From: Leeuwenhoekiella sp.
GTDB taxonomy: Bacteria; Bacteroidota; Bacteroidia; Flavobacteriales; Flavobacteriaceae
DNA: 64,000 nt
Assembly: GCA_002708845.1 (NCBI GenBank)
Contig: PAPI01000001.1
Coordinates: 1 to 64,000, forward strand
Direction of reading: 5' to 3'
Shown here piece after piece: positions 53,358 through 61,364 of the stretch (position 1 is the first letter of the stretch; the number at the start of each line of letters is the position of its first letter). Both the position numbers and the translations under genes were made by a program. Below the pieces are notes generated by a model. That model ran no database searches and was not told the origin of the DNA. It saw nothing but the letters and a program-made list of their open reading frames with translations.

Positions 53358-55091
53358 ATGAAAAAACAAAATTTACTACTCGCGCCGGCACTGGCGCTAA
53401 TTCTGAGCTTTTCGAGCTTCGATTTTATGACCGAGCGGCCTGATCCTCCCAAAAAAGGAGTACCGGTATTTTCCAACGTTGTTTATGAAGGAAATGATGC
53501 TGTTTACAATGAAAATCCATTGGAGGCCAATGAATTTTATAATCCTATTTTACAGGGTTGCTATCCCGATCCTGCCATAACCCGTAAAGGAGATGATTAC
53601 TATTTGGTAGCATCGTCATTTGCGATGTTTCCCGGAGTGCCAATTTTCCATTCTAAAGATTTGGTAAACTGGAAACAAATTGGGCACGTTTTAGATCGTG
53701 TATCACAGCTTGATGTGCACGATACCGGGATTAGTCAGGGTGTGTACGCACCGGGAATTACCTATAATGAAAGCAACGATACCTTTTATATGATCACGAC
53801 TGCATTTGCGGGTGGAGCAGGGAATATCATTGTAAAAACCAAAGACCCGATGCAGGGTTGGGGCGAGCCTATAAAAATGGATTTTGACGGGATTGATCCT
53901 TCGATCTTTTTTGATGACGATGGTAAAGCCTATGTGGTGCATAACGATGCTCCCAATAAAGGAGAAGAATTGTATCAGGGACATCGGGTAATTAAAATTT
54001 GGGAATACGATGTCGAAAAAGACCAGATCATAAAGGGAACCGATAAAATCATAGTAAATGGCGGAGTTGATTTAGCCGACAAACCCATTTGGATTGAAGC
54101 GCCTCACCTGTATAAAAAAGATGGTAAGTATTATTTGATGTGTGCCGAAGGTGGAACCGGCGGTTGGCACAGTGAGGTGATTTTTATGAGTGATAGCCCT
54201 AAAGGGCCTTTTGTTCCTGCACCAAGCAATCCTATTTTGACCCAACGTTATTTTCCGAAGGATCGCGAGAACAATGTAGACTGGGCAGGTCACGCAGATA
54301 TTATTGAAGGGCCAAATGGTCAATGGTACGGTGTTTTTCTGGCTGTACGTCCCAATTCAGCGGGTCAGGTAAATACAGGAAGGGAAACCTTTATTTTGCC
54401 GGTTGACTGGTCTGGAACCTATCCGGTTTTTGAAAATGGTTTGGTACCTATTGAGCCTACTTTAGAACTTCCGGAAGGTGTCGAAAATAAAACCGGTGAG
54501 GATGGTTATTTCCCTAACGGAAACTTCACGTTTGAGGAAGATTTTAGTGGTGATAAACTGGATTACCGCTGGATCGGTTTGAGAGGTCCGCGTGAAGCAT
54601 TTATCAAGCAAACCAAGAAAGGTTTGGAAATCGAGCCTTTTGACGCTGAAATCACCGAATTGAAGCCTACTTCAACACTGTTTCACCGTCAAATGCATAA
54701 GACCTTCAGTTTTAAAACCGATTTGACGTACAAACCAAAATCAGATGAAGATTTTGCAGGAATTACTGCATTGCAAAATGAGCGCTTTAATTATGCCTTT
54801 GGGGTAACCAAAAAAGGCAAAGACTATTATATCGTTTTACAACGCACCGAAAGAGGGAAGTCGAGTATTATAGCCAGTGAAAAAATTGATCTGGATGACG
54901 AAATCTCATTAAAAGTGGAAGGGGACAATGCTGATTATAAATTCAGCTATGCTATCGACGGAGACACCTATAAAAATCTGGGCGGAACCGTGAGTGGCGA
55001 TATTCTTTCAACTAATGTAGCCGGAGGTTTTACCGGAGCTATGGTTGGGTTATATGCGACTTCCGGTAACAGCATAGAGCCAGCTGAGTAA
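53358..55091 (+). CDS. GH43 beta-xylosidase/alpha-L-arabinofuranosidase with C-terminal lectin-like domain
   Basis: 577 residues, N-terminal hydrophobic signal. Classic GH43 propeller (about 65-365): Asp in GCYPDPAITRKGDDYY, Asp in DGIDPSIFFDDDG, Glu in WIEAPHLYKKDGKYYLM. From about 395 a concanavalin-like domain (FEEDFSGDKLDYRWIGLRG) matches the C-terminal domain of xylan-active GH43 enzymes, which shapes the active-site pocket. Likely exo-acting on arabinoxylan oligosaccharides. Last gene of the PUL operon, 47 bp after the previous GH43 and 20 bp before a terminator. Confidence 0.9.
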   Translation: MKKQNLLLAPALALILSFSSFDFMTERPDPPKKGVPVFSNVVYEGNDAVYNENPLEANEFYNPILQGCYPDPAITRKGDDYYLVASSFAMFPGVPIFHSKDLVNWKQIGHVLDRVSQLDVHDTGISQGVYAPGITYNESNDTFYMITTAFAGGAGNIIVKTKDPMQGWGEPIKMDFDGIDPSIFFDDDGKAYVVHNDAPNKGEELYQGHRVIKIWEYDVEKDQIIKGTDKIIVNGGVDLADKPIWIEAPHLYKKDGKYYLMCAEGGTGGWHSEVIFMSDSPKGPFVPAPSNPILTQRYFPKDRENNVDWAGHADIIEGPNGQWYGVFLAVRPNSAGQVNTGRETFILPVDWSGTYPVFENGLVPIEPTLELPEGVENKTGEDGYFPNGNFTFEEDFSGDKLDYRWIGLRGPREAFIKQTKKGLEIEPFDAEITELKPTSTLFHRQMHKTFSFKTDLTYKPKSDEDFAGITALQNERFNYAFGVTKKGKDYYIVLQRTERGKSSIIASEKIDLDDEISLKVEGDNADYKFSYAIDGDTYKNLGGTVSGDILSTNVAGGFTGAMVGLYATSGNSIEPAE

Positions 55092-55111
55092 TTACTTATA
55101 GGAAACTGATC

Positions 55112-55140
55112 AAAGGAATCCTGAAAGGGGTTCCTTTTTT
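55112..55140 (+). terminator. Intrinsic terminator of the PUL operon
   Basis: AAAGGAATCC (55112-55121) pairs with GGGTTCCTTT (55128-55137) including one G-T pair, loop TGAAAG, followed by a T tract. It closes the 12-gene enzyme operon before the carbamoyltransferase cassette. Confidence 0.85.
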
Positions 55141-55257
55141 CTATGGGTTTAGAGATTTAAGAATTGATGTATTGAAACTTAATTTAGTAGATATCTTCTC
55201 GTATTTTGCATGTGTACTGCCCCGTATGGTTGTTAGGTGTTTTTAAGTTTTTAGCGA

Positions 55258-57057
55258 ATGAAAATTTTAGGTATTTCGGCATTTTACCACGACGCTGCTG
55301 CAGCATTGGTTGAAGACGGTGAAGTTATTTTCGCGGCTCAGGAAGAACGTTTTACGAGAATTAAAAACGATGCGGCTTTTCCAGAGAATGCCGTGAATTT
55401 TTGTCTTAGCGAGGCGGGAATTACCATTGAGGACTTGGATCAAATCGTATTTTACGATAAGCCTTTTCTAAAATTTGAAAGACTTTTAGAGACCTACTAT
55501 GCATTTGCTCCAAAGGGATTCCTTTCGTTTGCAATGGCAATGCCGGTCTGGTTGAAAGAAAAACTTTTTTTAAAACAGATTCTAAAAAAGGAATTAAAAA
55601 AAGTGGGTGCTTTAAAAAGTCTTAAAGTCCCCATATACTTCTCTGAGCATCATTTATCTCACGCAACCAGTGCTTTTTTTACCTCTCCATTTAGCAGAAG
55701 TGCCTTCTTAACAGTAGACGGAGTAGGAGAGTGGGCTACGACATCATATGGAATCGCTGATGGAGAAAAAGGAATTAGAACTTTAGGAGAAATGCATTTC
55801 CCGCATTCATTGGGTTTATTGTATTCCTCCTTTACCTATTTTCTGGGCTTTGAGGTGAATTCGGGTGAGTATAAGATGATGGGTCTTGCCTCATACGCCA
55901 ACAGAAATTCTCCGAGAGTTGAAAAATTTATCAAACAAATAAAGGAAAACCTGATTGATATAAAACCAGATGGTTCTATACGTCTTAATATGGAACTGTT
56001 TTCCTATCCTACAGGCCTGAAAATGATATCCATTCAAAAATGGAGCGGTGTTTTTGGATTTATGGGAAGAAGGCCAGACGAAAGTTTGGAACAAATACAC
56101 GCCGATTTCGCGCTAGCCGGTCAGAAAGTGCTTGAGGAGGTTTTGCTCAAATTAGTCAGGTTTGTAAAAAAGGAAACAGGTGCTGAAAATTTATGTTTTG
56201 CGGGCGGTGTCGCATTAAACTGTGTTGCCAATGCGGTATTGTTTGAAGCGAAAGTATTTGACGACATCTATGTTCAACCTGCTTCTGGAGATGCTGGCGG
56301 AGCCGTTGGAGCAGCGCTGGCAGCGTATTATTTAAAGAAGAAGCACGTTTTTAAAGGTTTATCAAAGCCTTTTAATGTCTATCTGGGACCTCGTTTTTCT
56401 GACTATGATATGGAGCGTTGCTTAAAGAAGTATGAGACGAGCTATAACTATGTGAAGAGTACAAGCGATTTAATTGAGGCAACCGCACAATACCTGGCAG
56501 ACAATAAAGTAGTGGGATGGTTTCAGGGTAGGAGCGAGTTTGGCCCAAGAGCACTGGGGAATAGAAGTATACTTGCAGCTGCATCAGAGCCTGATATGCA
56601 GCAAACCCTGAATATGAAAATCAAATTCAGAGAAGGGTTTAGGCCCTTTGCCCCGGCAGTTTGTTTTGAAGACTATGAAACTTATTTTGAAGCCGGAAAA
56701 AAATCAGACTACATGCTTTTTACTAGTGGTGTAAAAGAGTCACTTCGGGTTGAGTTGCCCGAGGACTTTGAAAATTCGAGTCTTGAGGAAAAACGAAAAT
56801 ACAAAAAGTCTGAGTTGCCTGCTGTTACGCATATTGATTATTCTGCTCGGGTTCAGGTGGTTCAAAAGGAAGTCAATCTACTTTTTTGGAGTTTATTGCA
56901 GCAATACAAAAGTAAAACCGGCACCGGCGTTTTAATTAATACCAGCTTTAATCTTAAAGATGAACCTATTGTGAATAGTCCTCAAGATGCCTACTTATGC
57001 TTTATGAAATCTGGTATGGATGTATTAATTTTAGGGAATTATATAATTGAAAAGTAA
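55258..57057 (+). CDS. NodU/CmcH-family O-carbamoyltransferase
   Basis: 599 residues, cytoplasmic. The N-terminal kinase-like domain begins KILGISAFYHDAAAAL with AAQEERFTRIKND, and includes HHLSHATSAFF and CFAGGVALNCVANAVL; the C-terminal domain has GWFQGRSEFGPRALGNRSILA and INTSFNLKDEPIV. Such enzymes make carbamoyl-AMP from carbamoyl phosphate and ATP and transfer the carbamoyl group to a hydroxyl of a sugar or antibiotic. The stop and the next ATG overlap (TAATG), tying it to the DUF5989 gene. Acceptor unknown; the membrane and SGNH neighbours suggest an envelope glycan. Confidence 0.92.
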   Translation: MKILGISAFYHDAAAALVEDGEVIFAAQEERFTRIKNDAAFPENAVNFCLSEAGITIEDLDQIVFYDKPFLKFERLLETYYAFAPKGFLSFAMAMPVWLKEKLFLKQILKKELKKVGALKSLKVPIYFSEHHLSHATSAFFTSPFSRSAFLTVDGVGEWATTSYGIADGEKGIRTLGEMHFPHSLGLLYSSFTYFLGFEVNSGEYKMMGLASYANRNSPRVEKFIKQIKENLIDIKPDGSIRLNMELFSYPTGLKMISIQKWSGVFGFMGRRPDESLEQIHADFALAGQKVLEEVLLKLVRFVKKETGAENLCFAGGVALNCVANAVLFEAKVFDDIYVQPASGDAGGAVGAALAAYYLKKKHVFKGLSKPFNVYLGPRFSDYDMERCLKKYETSYNYVKSTSDLIEATAQYLADNKVVGWFQGRSEFGPRALGNRSILAAASEPDMQQTLNMKIKFREGFRPFAPAVCFEDYETYFEAGKKSDYMLFTSGVKESLRVELPEDFENSSLEEKRKYKKSELPAVTHIDYSARVQVVQKEVNLLFWSLLQQYKSKTGTGVLINTSFNLKDEPIVNSPQDAYLCFMKSGMDVLILGNYIIEK

Positions 57058-57206
57058 TGGAATTTATAGGTGAGTTTTTTCAATTTCTAGTAGCACGAAA
57101 AAAATGGTGGTTATTACCGCTCATTGTCATGTTCGTTTTATTGGGCTTTTTAATTTACCTGACGAGTAGTACGGCTTTGGCGCCTTTTATATATACGTTA
57201 TTTTGA
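57057..57206 (+). CDS. DUF5989-type small membrane protein
   Basis: 49 residues. It begins MEFIGEFFQFLVARKKWWL and continues as one strong membrane helix (about 19-40). The pattern, an amphipathic start, an RKKWW box and one helix, is that of DUF5989 proteins, which I know as neighbours of carbamoyltransferases and SxtJ-like proteins. The start codon overlaps the carbamoyltransferase stop by one base, and the SxtJ-like gene follows 7 bp later, so all three are one transcript. Function unknown; it may help hold the enzyme at the membrane. Confidence 0.85.
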   Translation: MEFIGEFFQFLVARKKWWLLPLIVMFVLLGFLIYLTSSTALAPFIYTLF

Positions 57207-57213
57207 TTTAGTA

Positions 57214-57573
57214 ATGAATATAGCTAAAGATCAGGAAACGCTTATTGTTCTCAGCCTTGCTGCTTTAATCGCGTTTTTAAAATTTGAATTACAGCTACTC
57301 CTGATTCTGGCTATTGGCTTTCTTCTAATAGCTATTCTTTCAAAATGGCTAAGTCATCAAATAAGTAGACTGTGGTTGGGCTTCTCGTTCTATTTTGGAC
57401 TGGTGATGAATTACATAATTATGTTTTTCATTTACTTCCTAATTTTAACTCCGCTGGCTCTTTTACAGAAACTTTTTGGTTCTAATCAATTATTAAAGGG
57501 GAAAGGAGCACATACGTATTTTACAGAGAGAAATCATCAACATACTTTTGATGATCTTAAAAATCCCTGGTAA
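57214..57573 (+). CDS. SxtJ-family membrane protein
   Basis: 119 residues with about three helices (about 10-48 as two hydrophobic runs and 60-90). It has the pattern SHQISRLWLGFSFYFGLVMNYIIMFFIYFLILTP and the polar tail with FDDLKNPW, which I recognise from SxtJ-like proteins of saxitoxin and exopolysaccharide clusters. Biochemical role not known. Follows DUF5989 by 7 bp and ends 12 bp from the convergent SGNH gene. Confidence 0.82.
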   Translation: MNIAKDQETLIVLSLAALIAFLKFELQLLLILAIGFLLIAILSKWLSHQISRLWLGFSFYFGLVMNYIIMFFIYFLILTPLALLQKLFGSNQLLKGKGAHTYFTERNHQHTFDDLKNPW

Positions 57574-57585
57574 GGTTAAAATTTT

Positions 57586-59313
57586 TCAATCGTTGCTTTG
57601 CGGTAAAGCATCTTCGTGATCTGCATTTTCCAGCTTTTTGTAAACTGAAGCTAAATCCCGTGCTGATGCAGATGAGTTTTCAATAGCATCAAACTTTTTA
57701 AAGTAATAAAGCGCTTTTGTGAGATCGTTCATTTTAAGAGCTGCATTGCCAGCCATTTGATAGACCTTTGCCTGCTCAGGATATTCAAATATCAGCGACT
57801 GTGCCACGTGTAACGCTTTCTCATAATCACCATCTGCTTCGTAGGCTTTATAAGCTAAAGCCATAACCTGATCCCAGTCTCGTATTTTTTTATGTAATTC
57901 ATCTGCCATTTGATTATCGTAGGAGTAATCTTGAAAATAGCGCGATGGTGGCCGTTTGCCAGACATATTGAGGTCATACGGCCAGGAATTTTTCAATTCG
58001 TCAACAACCAACTTGCCATTTAAAGAATCAATACGTGAAATAGGAATGTCTGAAATAGCTTCGGAATACGGTATAGCGTTATTCCAATCTGAAATGAGAT
58101 TTTGTTCCTTCATTTTGGAATAAAAGGCATCTGCCATTAAAAATTGTCCTTTTACATTAGGATGTACGTGTTCAGTCATTAATTCATCACCTATAAGCTG
58201 TTGTGAAGCATGTGCTTCAAAAACCTGATTCATATCAACTAAAGTGGAATTGTGCTCTTTGGCAAGCTCTTCAATTAAGGTGTTTATTTGTTCAGGAGCT
58301 CTAAATCTCAAGTAATCGAGTTCTTTTGCTAAAACAAAATATTTTTTAGCTGAATCCTTATTTTTTTCTAAATAATATCGCCCCATTAAATATGCAGCCT
58401 TAGCATTTTTTTGTGCCAGCTTTATTGCTGACTGATCTGCATTTTCGATACGAGAAAGATATGCGGTTTCGTCGGATATACTGTCACTTATAAAAGGTTC
58501 AATATCTTTTATATTACTTACCAGGGTTGAAAATAAGACAGGTATATTGTGATTTTCATAGGTTTTTAAAAGCCTATTCATGTTGTTTTGAAACTGTAGA
58601 AGTCCCTGATCATAAAGGTCAGAATCTTTGGTTATACGCTGTTCTTTGGCCATCACCTCCATGAGTGTGGTGTTTCGTTCAGATGTCTTTTGATTGGTAG
58701 TTGAAACCAATTTTTGATAGGTATTTTCAAATAGTTGGAAGAATCTAAAATCTTTTAGAAATAAATACGATCGTATTACCAGGGGATGGGACCCGTAGGA
58801 AATAGAAGATCCCACGCCTAAAGCACCGTAATATTCATTATGCCCGGCATAGATTATAATGAGATCGGGTTTCTGTTCAATAATCTGGTCTGTAAGATCA
58901 TTTAGTGTATAGGAGTTTACTGCTGTAATGCCCGTGTTTATTACCTCTATGTTTTTCTGAGGAAAGGTTTGTGATAAGCGGTGTTTAAGTATTCTGGGGA
59001 AGGAGCCACCGCGATAAAAAGGAAAACCTACCACAGTAGAAGCACCCTGAACAACAATTCTATAGGTGCTGTCTGTTTTTTCTTCTAAAAATAGATCCGA
59101 TTGACTGTCTGCTTTTAAACCGGCTTCTTTAAAATATTTACCAGCAATACGCTTATTCATTTCCAGATAAGCCGGACTTTTTCCTGTATTAACCTTCTTA
59201 AAAAGTGTATAATCTGTACCATAACCAGCTATTCTTAAACACCCTTCAAGAATCACAAGAATAAAAATGGGCATAAGAAGAGCCAGGATTTTGAAAATGG
59301 TTTGCTTCTTCAT
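57586..59313 (-). CDS. Membrane-anchored SGNH/GDSL hydrolase with TPR-like C-terminus
   Basis: 575 residues. An uncleaved-looking N-terminal helix (about 8-27) anchors it with the domain outside. SGNH residues: Ser92 in VQGASTVVGF, Asn in YAGHNEYYGALG, and His384 in TEHVHPN, with Glu381 in place of the usual Asp of the D-x-x-H pair. The C-terminal 100 residues resemble two to three TPR units (LIFEYPEQAKVYQMAGNAALKMNDLTKALYYFKKF). It faces the carbamoyltransferase operon convergently; this SGNH type recurs with such cassettes. Likely an acyl- or acetyl-esterase or transferase acting on an exported glycan. It also lies downstream of a susCD pair but behind their terminator. Confidence 0.83.
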   Translation of the reverse strand: MKKQTIFKILALLMPIFILVILEGCLRIAGYGTDYTLFKKVNTGKSPAYLEMNKRIAGKYFKEAGLKADSQSDLFLEEKTDSTYRIVVQGASTVVGFPFYRGGSFPRILKHRLSQTFPQKNIEVINTGITAVNSYTLNDLTDQIIEQKPDLIIIYAGHNEYYGALGVGSSISYGSHPLVIRSYLFLKDFRFFQLFENTYQKLVSTTNQKTSERNTTLMEVMAKEQRITKDSDLYDQGLLQFQNNMNRLLKTYENHNIPVLFSTLVSNIKDIEPFISDSISDETAYLSRIENADQSAIKLAQKNAKAAYLMGRYYLEKNKDSAKKYFVLAKELDYLRFRAPEQINTLIEELAKEHNSTLVDMNQVFEAHASQQLIGDELMTEHVHPNVKGQFLMADAFYSKMKEQNLISDWNNAIPYSEAISDIPISRIDSLNGKLVVDELKNSWPYDLNMSGKRPPSRYFQDYSYDNQMADELHKKIRDWDQVMALAYKAYEADGDYEKALHVAQSLIFEYPEQAKVYQMAGNAALKMNDLTKALYYFKKFDAIENSSASARDLASVYKKLENADHEDALPQSND

Positions 59314-59354
59314 AATTGACTACGGATTCTATTGCTTTTTATAAAAACCAAAAT

Positions 59355-59396
59355 ATAAAAAAACTGCTCAAGAATTGTAAGCCATTCCTGAGCAGT
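59355..59396 (-). terminator. Intrinsic terminator of the second susCD operon
   Basis: Read on the minus strand, ACTGCTCA and TGAGCAGT (59389-59396 and 59363-59370) form an 8-bp stem extended by GAAT/ATTC, followed by a T tract. It lies 28 bp past the SusD stop and separates that operon from the SGNH gene. Confidence 0.8.
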
Positions 59397-59423
59397 AGTT
59401 TTAAGCATTTTTAATGAAATCTA

Positions 59424-61352
59424 TTAATATCCGGGATTTTGATAGGTATCTTTTTCTGCCTGAGATACATCCATGGCATCAAGCTGCCCCTGCGGTATAG
59501 GTCTCAGGTAATGATACGGCTCAATGGTTCGGGTAAATGTTTGTGGAGTATGATCTCCATAAGCATTACCGGCAATACTATAGGTTGCAGCTATATCAGC
59601 CCAGGTCTGGGTACGAACTAAATCATACCAACGATAACCTTCACCAAAATACTCTCTGGAACGTTCCTGCAGAATGAAATCAAGAGTCATAGGGTTTGGA
59701 GTATCATTTACAAGTGCGGCACTGTTATCCTCTATACGTTCTTCCTGCTCTCCATTATCAAAGCGCCATTTACCGGCACGTTCACGGATCACATTGATTA
59801 GATCAACAGCCGATTTGCCGCCTTGAGTTGCGGCACCTTTTACAGCAGCTTCAGCAGCGATAAAATAGAATTCAGAATACTTCGCAATGGGGAAAGGTCT
59901 GGTTAAACCAGCGTTAGGAGACCCTAAACCGCCGTTATTATCTGTTCTATACGTTCCTAATTTCCATAGACCTGGATAAACCACACGACTCACGCCACCT
60001 GGGTTGATTACAAAATCAGATCTTCCCGGAAGTGAACCAGCACCGATGGAAGCTTTATTACCAGAATAGTCTACATCGTCATCATCCTCATCTAAAAAGG
60101 TAAGTACAGCCTCACCTGGTCCTACAGGTATATCGTTAGCATTAGGATACTCAGTAAAGTCTGGTGGAGAAAGCTTATCTCTGTTATTGCGGTAACTTGT
60201 TACAAACGTAGCATCATACCTGGAGTCGTTGTCTTTATCAGCAAACGTATTTTTAAATACTTCTACCGGTGGAGCCATACGCGTCCAGGGACGACCGTAA
60301 CTTTGTGCAGCTTCGCGCAGAACAGTTGAAACATTATTACTGCTTGTTATAGCTGTATAGTTCCAGGTTACCATCCAAACGGAAGCATTATCCTGATTAC
60401 CAGAAAGACCCCAACCTAAATCTGCACCATTGTATATTGCGCTTTCCTCAGTATGATCTGCATAAAGCATCATTTCTGCGTGACGATCGTTGGGTGCCCA
60501 ATGTACATCGTAAAAATAATCAAGTAAGGTATATGGCCCCGGATTGTCAATTGCAGTTGCTGCTACGTTGTACGCTTGCTGAAAATAATAGGCTGCGTCA
60601 TTTCCGTCAGGGTCTGTACGTGGCGTATCAGGATAAGTAGGAATGTTATTGGGGTTTTGCAACCACCAGGCATAAGTTAAATAGGCTTTAGCCAAATACA
60701 AACGCGCGGTATTCTTAGTAGCTGTCCCGGTAAGGCGAGGCTGTTCTGGCAGGTTTTGTACAGCCAGCTCCAAATCGGGAAATATTGCTTTTGTATATAC
60801 TTCTGGTACCGTATTACGGGTTGACCCGCGGAAAGTAGACGTGTTAAACGCCAATTCTCCTGATCCTAAATCTAAGGGTACACCACCGTAAGTTTGAACT
60901 AAAAGGAAATAATCGAAGCCTCTAAAGAATCGAGCCTCTGCGACTAATGACTCTGCAATACCTACAGCTTCTGCATTTTCAATAATTCCATTAGCGGTAT
61001 TTATAGCACCAAAACAACTAAACCAGGGGCCAGCAGGAGGAGCACTATCTGAAATTATAGAGCCCACACCAGACAGGTCCATATCTTTAAAGTTACCGTC
61101 TGCACTTTGTGCATAGGTATATTCATCAGTTCCTGTTTCTGTTGAGTTATAGTAGTTCCACGCGCCATATAAAAATCGTAAGTGCGTATATAGAGCAGTA
61201 ATTCCACCCTCAACTCCCGTCTGAGTTTGAAAAAACTCGGGTGTGAAAACATTTCTGGGATTCTCTTCTAATATATCTTCTGAACAGGAGGTAAAACCTA
61301 CCCCGACAGCCAGGAAAACCAGAAAGGCAATTTTAAATTGTATTCGTTTCAT
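59424..61352 (-). CDS. SusD/RagB-family lipoprotein, second pair
   Basis: 642 residues, long for the family. Lipobox VGFTSC. SusD signatures: NVFTPEFFQTQTGVEGGITALYT, AEARFFRGFDYFLLVQTYGGVPLDLG, FPIAKYSEFYFIAAEAAVKG and the final QNPGY. Inserted Asp- and Asn-rich loops (about 395-440) may bind calcium. It is the lid for the SusC gene 12 bp upstream. The operon's enzymes, if any, are outside the window or are those of the adjacent PUL; the terminator right after it argues that the pair stands alone on this side. Confidence 0.92.
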   Translation of the reverse strand: MKRIQFKIAFLVFLAVGVGFTSCSEDILEENPRNVFTPEFFQTQTGVEGGITALYTHLRFLYGAWNYYNSTETGTDEYTYAQSADGNFKDMDLSGVGSIISDSAPPAGPWFSCFGAINTANGIIENAEAVGIAESLVAEARFFRGFDYFLLVQTYGGVPLDLGSGELAFNTSTFRGSTRNTVPEVYTKAIFPDLELAVQNLPEQPRLTGTATKNTARLYLAKAYLTYAWWLQNPNNIPTYPDTPRTDPDGNDAAYYFQQAYNVAATAIDNPGPYTLLDYFYDVHWAPNDRHAEMMLYADHTEESAIYNGADLGWGLSGNQDNASVWMVTWNYTAITSSNNVSTVLREAAQSYGRPWTRMAPPVEVFKNTFADKDNDSRYDATFVTSYRNNRDKLSPPDFTEYPNANDIPVGPGEAVLTFLDEDDDDVDYSGNKASIGAGSLPGRSDFVINPGGVSRVVYPGLWKLGTYRTDNNGGLGSPNAGLTRPFPIAKYSEFYFIAAEAAVKGAATQGGKSAVDLINVIRERAGKWRFDNGEQEERIEDNSAALVNDTPNPMTLDFILQERSREYFGEGYRWYDLVRTQTWADIAATYSIAGNAYGDHTPQTFTRTIEPYHYLRPIPQGQLDAMDVSQAEKDTYQNPGY

Positions 61353-61364
61353 AATTATTTTTTT

